Positions 1 through 4,325 of a stretch of DNA of 6,727 nucleotides are shown here, in pieces. The translations under genes and the position numbers were made by a program. The notes below the pieces were generated by a model, which worked only from the letters and a program-made list of their open reading frames with translations, did not search any database and was not told the DNA's origin. The stretch's first letter is position 1. Each line of letters begins with the position of its first letter. Source of the stretch: Kiritimatiellia bacterium (GTDB lineage Bacteria; Verrucomicrobiota; Kiritimatiellia; UBA8416; SLMC01); the NCBI GenBank assembly GCA_007133745.1, contig SLMC01000342.1, positions 1 to 6,727 on the forward strand. The letters run 5' to 3'.

Positions 1-11
1 ATACAGATATC

Positions 12-46
12 CTTCCGCGCTTTCCGCGTTTTCCGTGGTAGAAAAA
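12..46. repeat. short tandem repeat, three TTCCGYG-type units
   Basis: Three consecutive units of about 8-9 bases (CTTCCGCG at 12-19, CTTTCCGCG at 20-28, TTTTCCGTG at 29-37) are followed by GTAGAAAAA. The layout of C/T-rich units each ending in GCG or GTG, then GGT and an A-rich run, resembles a tandem motif seen between genes in many unrelated bacterial genomes. The units are visible directly; the family assignment is from memory. No coding potential is evident. Confidence 0.5.
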
Positions 47-55
47 GAAAAATCG

Positions 56-80
56 GGTTGCGGGCATCAGCCCGCCTTAA
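56..80. repeat. hairpin repeat, copy 1 (GCGGGC / GCCCGC stem)
   Basis: A perfect 6-bp stem, GCGGGC (60-65) with GCCCGC (70-75), encloses the loop ATCA. It is flanked by GGTT on the left and CTTA on the right. The same arms and flanks recur at 1686-1708 with a three-base loop, so this is a dispersed repeat and not a chance stem. No T-run follows it, so it is not a standard intrinsic terminator. Confidence 0.6.
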
Positions 81-92
81 CGGGTTTCTGTT

Positions 93-135
93 GCGGGAAG
101 CGGTCGGGCTCCGCACCGACCGCTTCCGCACTTTT
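93..135 (+). terminator. probable intrinsic terminator of an upstream gene
   Basis: The left arm 93-107 and right arm 116-129 pair over 14 bp with one bulged G. The core is AAGCGGTCGG with CCGACCGCTT, and the loop is GCTCCGCA. ACTTTTC follows at 130-136, giving a short T-run on the plus strand. The stem is long and GC-rich but the T-run is only four bases. It would end a transcript entering from left of the window. It lies 64 bases before gene 1, so a leader attenuator for that gene is a less likely alternative. Confidence 0.5.
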
Positions 136-199
136 CCCGAAAAAAGCTTGATTAACAGCCCGGAACGCGATAGGGATTATTCGGTTCGAGGGAAAAAAC

Positions 200-1342
200 A
201 TGAAAGCGAAAGCGACTCGAAGAAAAACCGTCAAGCCGAAGCCAAGGCGCCGGAGCGGCAGCCTGATTCCCGGTTTCGAACAGCGGCCGAACCGACTGAA
301 GCCCGAATCGGACTTGCAGGACATGCGCTGGCAAAAACCGTTGGACTATGTCCGGTTCATCCTCGAAGACGCGGCGCGGCGGACGGAGCAATCGCGCGCG
401 CTTTTTCCCCGAAAATTCTATCGGGGCGACTGCCATGCGCATTCCCAGCATAGCGACGGCATCGGCACGGTTGCCGAAATGGCCGCCATGGCGAAGGCGG
501 CGGGGCTCGATTTCCAGTTCATGACCGACCATTGGGGCTTGACGCAAGCAAGAGAATGCCGTCGGCACGGTTTGTGGGTAGGCCAGGAACCCGTCGCGCA
601 CCTGCATCATCTCGGGATTCTCGGTCTGACAAAGGTTTTCGTGCCGGGCCCGGATTTGGCGCGCGATGTTCGGGCGGTGACCCGGCAAGGCGGCACGCCG
701 TTCATTCCGCATCCGACCGGCTGGTGGCCGTCCCGCGTGTACGAGCCCGAGGCGATTCAGGCTCTGAACGCATTGCCGGACCCGTTTCTGATGGAAATCG
801 TGAACGGGGCCAACAACATTGTCAGCGCGTTCGATTATACCGATGCCGCCGCCATCGCGCTGTGGGACGCACTGCTCGCGAGCGGCCGGCGCGTGCATGC
901 GATGGGCAACACCGACGCCCACAGCCCGCATGGGCTCGGAACCGTATGGAACGGCGTCTTCGCGCCGCGCTGCGAAGAGGCGGCCATTGTGCGGGCGCTG
1001 AGGGGCGGCCGCTGTTTCGTCTCGGAGGCGCCTTTGCTGGATATGTCGGTTGGCGCTGCCGGTATGGGCCAGCGCATCGGGCGCCGCGCGGCCGGCGCTC
1101 CGCTTAGGATCGTGGCGGCTGACGCGCGCGGCCTGATGCGCGTACGCCTTATCGGAGACGGCAAGGTGTTGCGCGCGTGGCATCCGGACGGCAAGCCTGT
1201 CGTGAACTTGACGCTCCCGTTGCCGGCCGATCTACGGACTTATGTTCGCGCGGAAGCCGTCTCCATGGACGGGAAACGAGGATACACCAACCCGGTGTAT
1301 CTGGCGTTGCCGCACCGACACACTCGGCCGATTCCCCGATGA
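200..1342 (+). CDS. PHP-domain metal-dependent hydrolase, CehA/McbA-like
   Basis: This 380-residue protein has the signature of the polymerase-and-histidinol-phosphatase (PHP) fold, a metal-dependent hydrolase/phosphoesterase. Visible motifs are GDCHAHSQHSDG at 76-87 (ligands H79, H81, D86), TDH at 109-111, GQE with E130, IPHP at 169-172 (H171), MEIVNG with E199, and GNTDAH at 236-241 (D239, H241). The metal-binding set therefore looks complete and the enzyme is probably active; its substrate cannot be read from sequence. Residues of about 275-370 form a beta-rich C-terminal part ending in a YTNPVYL motif, as in CehA/McbA-type members. The first 20 residues are strongly basic with no signal peptide, suggesting a cytoplasmic protein. 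The ATG at 200 is chosen because GAGGGA (188-193) lies six bases upstream. A terminator-like hairpin precedes it, and no clear promoter is visible in the 64 bases between. It appears to be a single-gene unit, since a 380-base gap follows. Confidence 0.88.
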   Translation: MKAKATRRKTVKPKPRRRSGSLIPGFEQRPNRLKPESDLQDMRWQKPLDYVRFILEDAARRTEQSRALFPRKFYRGDCHAHSQHSDGIGTVAEMAAMAKAAGLDFQFMTDHWGLTQARECRRHGLWVGQEPVAHLHHLGILGLTKVFVPGPDLARDVRAVTRQGGTPFIPHPTGWWPSRVYEPEAIQALNALPDPFLMEIVNGANNIVSAFDYTDAAAIALWDALLASGRRVHAMGNTDAHSPHGLGTVWNGVFAPRCEEAAIVRALRGGRCFVSEAPLLDMSVGAAGMGQRIGRRAAGAPLRIVAADARGLMRVRLIGDGKVLRAWHPDGKPVVNLTLPLPADLRTYVRAEAVSMDGKRGYTNPVYLALPHRHTRPIPR

Positions 1343-1479
1343 AGTCCGTTACGGGATAACCGTTCACGGGGGACTCGCGACAGCGGTTCCCGCGCAGTAG
1401 ATCGGACAGGAATGCCCGACTTATCGGTTTCGGAAGATCGCTGCACCAAAACGGAGATGCGTCCTAAATAGGTTATGAA

Positions 1480-1494
1480 GAATGTTTGACATTC
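1480..1494. promoter_or_regulatory. inverted repeat overlapping the -35 box (possible operator)
   Basis: GAATGT (1480-1485) and ACATTC (1489-1494) are perfect inverted arms around the centre TTG. The -35 candidate TTGACA (1486-1491) lies inside the dyad, which is a typical position for a repressor site. The palindrome TTCGCGAA (1492-1499) overlaps its right end. No cognate regulator is encoded in the window. Confidence 0.3.
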
Positions 1495-1515
1495 GCGAAC
1501 CTTTTCGGGCATATT
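1486..1515 (+). promoter_or_regulatory. sigma70-like promoter for the gene 2-3 unit
   Basis: A consensus -35 hexamer TTGACA (1486-1491) is followed after 18 bases by CATATT (1510-1515), which matches four of six -10 positions. It is the best promoter candidate in the gap and points toward gene 2. The spacer is one base longer than optimal and the -10 is imperfect. Confidence 0.4.
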
Positions 1516-1616
1516 GGGCTTTGAGTCGGCTGGCGCAGCCCTATCCGCGCCGTTTGAAAAGACAAGCATTAGCGCTTTAATCGCGCTGTCTGCCGAAAAA
1601 ACAAGACATTGGAGGC

Positions 1617-1682
1617 GTGTTTGTTTGTGAGTGAGTGCGTGGGTGAAAACTCACACACGCCCAAACCCACATACCCACACAC
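1617..1682. repeat. GT-rich / AC-rich imperfect inverted repeat
   Basis: The left arm (1617-1645) is almost entirely G and T, and the right arm (1651-1682) almost entirely A and C. The core pairs GCGTGGGTGA (1637-1646) with TCACACACGC (1651-1660) around the loop AAAC, with one mismatch in ten. GTGGGT (1639-1644) could instead pair with ACCCAC at 1665-1670 or 1673-1678. In RNA it would form a hairpin with several alternative registers, about 40-80 bases before the gene 2 start. Confidence 0.5.
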
Positions 1683-1685
1683 TTT

Positions 1686-1708
1686 GGTTGCGGGCGTAGC
1701 CCGCCTTA
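1686..1708. repeat. hairpin repeat, copy 2, next to the gene 2 ribosome-binding site
   Basis: The arms GGTTGCGGGC (1686-1695) and GCCCGCCTTA (1699-1708) are identical to copy 1 at 56-80, and only the loop differs (GTA here, ATCA there). The stem GCGGGC/GCCCGC ends at 1704, four bases before the Shine-Dalgarno sequence, and the last repeat base is the first base of that site. The hairpin could affect ribosome access, but that effect is inferred. Confidence 0.6.
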
Positions 1709-1714
1709 GGAGGA
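1708..1714 (+). promoter_or_regulatory. Shine-Dalgarno site that fixes the gene 2 start
   Basis: AGGAGGA is a near-perfect Shine-Dalgarno sequence eight bases before the ATG at 1723. The reading frame is open further upstream to a TTG at 1609. That extension translates the low-complexity GT/AC repeat and has no such site, and the signal peptide begins at the ATG, so 1723 is the start. Confidence 0.85.
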
Positions 1715-1722
1715 TTCTCATC

Positions 1723-3357
1723 ATGCGAAGACGGAATGGAACGACATGGAGTTGGTTGGCGGCAAGCATGATTTTGGCTCATGGGGCCGTGGCTGAATTT
1801 CAGCAGAACCCGACCGCTGTCAAGCAGCAGTACGAGGCCATTATGTCGCGGCTGGATCAGGGCGGCGATTTGCTTGTGATCGCCAATGTCCAGGGCCAGC
1901 TCGAACGGGCCATTGGCGATTTGACGCAAGCTTTGGCGCAATGGCCCGCGCAGGATCCTGACCCGCAACGCATCGGCGACCTGGCGCGCAACACGCATGC
2001 TTTTCTGAAAGCCCAAGGCTTTTATGCCGTGCGCGGCGCGGGATTGAGCAGTGTTCCGTTGCCCGGGAACAGCAGTCGCTTGAAATTCTTTGTGAGCCGC
2101 GACGAAGCCGCGGCCGCCTTGCCGCTATGGCGCGGACTGGTAGGGGGCGCGCGTCGTCATATCAAGGGCACAAAGTTCTTGCCGCAAGACACCGTGCTTG
2201 CGCGCACGGGTACCGGGGAAATATCGCAGTTTTGGGCGCTCGTTCGTCAAGGCGTCAAGGAATTGGCGCCGCCCGAGACCGCTCGTCAGTTCGATGAAAA
2301 AATAGCCCTGGCGTCCGCTATTGCAGGCGTCAACATAGACACATTGATCCAGTCCATTGGAGACGAGGGTTTTGTTACCCTGCAGCTTTCCCGGACGGAG
2401 ACCGTTCAGATTCCGAATCAGACCGGTCAACCCATAACCATTCCGAAGCCTTCGCTGTTAATGGGCTTGAAGCTGAACAACGACATGCTGCCCGAACTGA
2501 TCGGAACACGGCTGGCGGCCATGGGTGAAGGGGGTCCGCCCATTACAGTGGTCAAGGCGGGTGCGACGGATGTGCGGGCGCTGAACATACCTATACCCAT
2601 GCCCATTCCGATTCAGCCGGCTTATGCGAGCCATGCCGGCTATTTTCTGATAGGCAGTTCGGCGGCCGTTCTGGTTGAAGCCATCGCCGCGTTCGACAAC
2701 AAAAACGGTTGGGTAGCGACGGCGGAATACAAGACCGCTTTCGAACGGTTGCCGTCCGAAAACAACGGCCTAATGTATGTCGCACCGCGTTTTGGCGAAG
2801 TGTTGAACCAGTTGCAGCAAACGGCGCTGTCGGCCGGGACACACCAGGATCCGGCCGCTGCGGGGTTTGTGAACGCGCTGATGCAAATGGGCGGCGGGCC
2901 CAAGACGCATTCCTGCGCCTTGGTAATTCTCAATCTGAAAGATGGCATCCTGATAGGCGGCGCCAGTTCGGGTGGAGGCCGGGATATCGTATCCGGCGCT
3001 CTTGTGGCCCCGATAGGACTCCTGACCGCCATAGCGATTCCGTCATTTGTAAGCGCTCGGAGCGATGCGCGAAAATCACTATGCGTCAACAACATGCGAC
3101 TTATCGAACATGCGAAAGAGGCTTATGTCATTTCCCGTAATCTCCAGGATACCGATCCGATTTTCTGGAAGGATATTAAGCAATACGTAAACGCTGAAGA
3201 GCCCTTGACATGTCCCCAGGGCGGCCAGCCCTATGTGTGTGAAAAGCCGGACGGCGTCTATGCCGGTTCACTGGGCGATGTCAGCGGAAAAAATCGCGCG
3301 GTGTGTCCGCATGTAAAAGAGCACCCGCATCACGTGTACAGACCAGGCCAGCGCTGA
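1723..3357 (+). CDS. exported DUF3352-like protein with a pilin-like C-terminal segment
   Basis: I cannot assign a function to this 544-residue protein. Residues 1-24 form a signal peptide: basic MRRR, a hydrophobic stretch, and a likely cleavage after AVA at 22-24. Residues of about 40-415 are soluble alpha/beta sequence. A stretch around 305-355, with YFLIGSSAAVLVEAI and then LPSENNGLMYV, recalls the DUF3352 family of exported proteins; this is pattern recall, not a search. A Pro/Ile-rich stretch occurs at 289-299. From about 424 the protein changes style: a hydrophobic segment, then AIAIPSFVSAR (436-446), CVNNMRLIEHAKEAY (454-468) and CPQGG..Y (497-504). This is the layout of type IV pilin / type II secretion pseudopilins of the AIPNF..AR / NLRQID / CP.GG.Y kind, but without the N-terminal GFTLIE cleavage signal. 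The hydrophobic stretch could anchor the protein in a membrane. A probable outer-membrane protein gene follows 58 bases downstream with no terminator between, suggesting one operon. Confidence 0.8.
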   Translation: MRRRNGTTWSWLAASMILAHGAVAEFQQNPTAVKQQYEAIMSRLDQGGDLLVIANVQGQLERAIGDLTQALAQWPAQDPDPQRIGDLARNTHAFLKAQGFYAVRGAGLSSVPLPGNSSRLKFFVSRDEAAAALPLWRGLVGGARRHIKGTKFLPQDTVLARTGTGEISQFWALVRQGVKELAPPETARQFDEKIALASAIAGVNIDTLIQSIGDEGFVTLQLSRTETVQIPNQTGQPITIPKPSLLMGLKLNNDMLPELIGTRLAAMGEGGPPITVVKAGATDVRALNIPIPMPIPIQPAYASHAGYFLIGSSAAVLVEAIAAFDNKNGWVATAEYKTAFERLPSENNGLMYVAPRFGEVLNQLQQTALSAGTHQDPAAAGFVNALMQMGGGPKTHSCALVILNLKDGILIGGASSGGGRDIVSGALVAPIGLLTAIAIPSFVSARSDARKSLCVNNMRLIEHAKEAYVISRNLQDTDPIFWKDIKQYVNAEEPLTCPQGGQPYVCEKPDGVYAGSLGDVSGKNRAVCPHVKEHPHHVYRPGQR

Positions 3358-3415
3358 GTCGAGCCCGTTTATAACGATTCAAGCTTTAAGGCGGGGTGGC
3401 TGGAGAAAGGAAACG

Positions 3416-4267
3416 ATGATGAACAGAATAGCGGTCTTGGGCGGTTTGGTTTTCCTTGTCCCATCCGCCGTTTTTTCGGCGGGCATGAACGGCGCGCACA
3501 CGCTGGGTCGAGGAAAGGCAAGCGTCGGCCTGGAACAGGAAATCGTGACCGGCAGACGATTCGAAACGCTGACGTGGTCCATTCAGGCCGACCCCGTTTT
3601 CATAACGGAAGACCTGCGCTGGAAAACAAAAAGAACGTATCGCAGCATGGCGGTTGTACGGTACGGCCTGCTGGACAGCGTGGAACTGACGGCTTTAATC
3701 GGCCTGGCCAGGCCCGGATTCGAAGGCGCGGGCAGTTTCGATTACCGAGATCCCGATCATTACACGGGCCATTCCCGCGCCCGATGGAGAGGCGAATACG
3801 GAACGGTTTTCGGCGCGGGCGTCAAACATGCGCTTCGCATTGGCGATCGGTGGCTGTTAGGATTGGACGGACAGTATCTTACGCATCGCAATGCGTACCA
3901 TACAACGCTGTCTTGCGACGTTTACAGCCATGACACGCTTGTCGGACAGAACAATCTCTCGCGAAAACTTTCCGGAAAGCCCGTTTATGCCGAATGGCAT
4001 GTGGCGCCGTTTGTCGGGGCGAAAACGGGCGGATTCACATCCTATGTCGGCATACGGTACAGCCAAGGCCTGTTGACAATCCGGGAAGAAGAGGTCGTCC
4101 TGCGATTGTTTTCCAGCGAAAGAGAAACCAAGCGATTCCGAACCCGACACCCGTTCGGCGCCTATGCCCGAATCGAGCGACGAATATCTCCCTCGTGGAA
4201 AGCGAGCCTGGATGGCCGGCTAATTAATGAAAGAGCCCTTTCCTTCGGCATGCAGGCGGCCTTTTGA
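3416..4267 (+). CDS. probable outer-membrane beta-barrel protein
   Basis: The family of this 283-residue protein is not recognised. It starts with a signal peptide (hydrophobic residues 5-20, probable cleavage near S21-A22). Most of the rest is in short segments with alternating hydrophobic and polar residues, such as SMAVVRYGLLDSVELTALIGLA at about 77-98 (broken by turns), FGAGVKHALRIGDRWLLGLDGQYL at about 132-154, and SYVGIRYSQGLLTI at 209-222. It ends in FGMQAAF with a C-terminal phenylalanine, a typical outer-membrane assembly signal. It has one cysteine. This fits a small barrel of perhaps 10-12 strands; the strand count is a rough estimate. Two ATG codons lie in tandem (3416 and 3419); GGAG at 3402-3405 and AAAGGA at 3406-3411 serve either, and the second may be preferred on spacing. 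It is probably co-transcribed with gene 2 and converges on gene 4. Confidence 0.75.
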   Translation: MMNRIAVLGGLVFLVPSAVFSAGMNGAHTLGRGKASVGLEQEIVTGRRFETLTWSIQADPVFITEDLRWKTKRTYRSMAVVRYGLLDSVELTALIGLARPGFEGAGSFDYRDPDHYTGHSRARWRGEYGTVFGAGVKHALRIGDRWLLGLDGQYLTHRNAYHTTLSCDVYSHDTLVGQNNLSRKLSGKPVYAEWHVAPFVGAKTGGFTSYVGIRYSQGLLTIREEEVVLRLFSSERETKRFRTRHPFGAYARIERRISPSWKASLDGRLINERALSFGMQAAF

Positions 4268-4325
4268 CTGCGAGTCCATGGTCTTCGCCCGCCGCCACAA
4301 AGTGTTTCTCGGCTCGCAACGCCGC

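Larger units (their letters stand above)
1343..1722 (+). other. intergenic leader region upstream of the gene 2-3 unit
   Basis: This 380-base gap holds no convincing gene; open frames crossing it are antisense or low-complexity. In order it contains a weak hairpin after gene 1 (GGG at 1353-1355 and AACCG at 1358-1362 pairing with CGGTT and CCC at 1384-1391, no T-run), a sigma70-like promoter at 1486-1515 inside an inverted repeat, a small hairpin GGCTG/CAGCC (1528-1540), a GT-rich/AC-rich inverted repeat (1617-1682), a dispersed hairpin repeat (1686-1708) and a Shine-Dalgarno site (1708-1714). Transcription from the candidate promoter would give a leader of about 200 bases. Confidence 0.55.

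Noticed and set aside
58..453. 131-codon plus-strand frame overlapping gene 1
   Set aside because: It begins inside the hairpin repeat, runs through the terminator-like stem and overlaps gene 1 in another frame, with no recognisable content.
152..1183. 343-codon open frame on the minus strand across gene 1
   Set aside because: It is antisense to the PHP-domain gene, whose metal-binding motifs are intact. The translation is Arg/Ala/His-rich and has no domain features.
1609..1722. TTG-initiated N-terminal extension of gene 2
   Set aside because: It translates the GT/AC repeat and the hairpin repeat and lacks a Shine-Dalgarno site. The ATG at 1723 has AGGAGGA and begins a signal peptide.
1569..1769. 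66-codon minus-strand frame in the gene 1-2 gap
   Set aside because: It is antisense to the leader and start of gene 2 and owes its openness to the AC/GT repeat; no ribosome-binding site was seen.
4268..4325. Possible bidirectional terminator between convergent genes 3 and 4
   Set aside because: GCGAG (4270-4274) and CTCGC (4313-4317) can pair, but the loop is long and there is no T-run on either strand.
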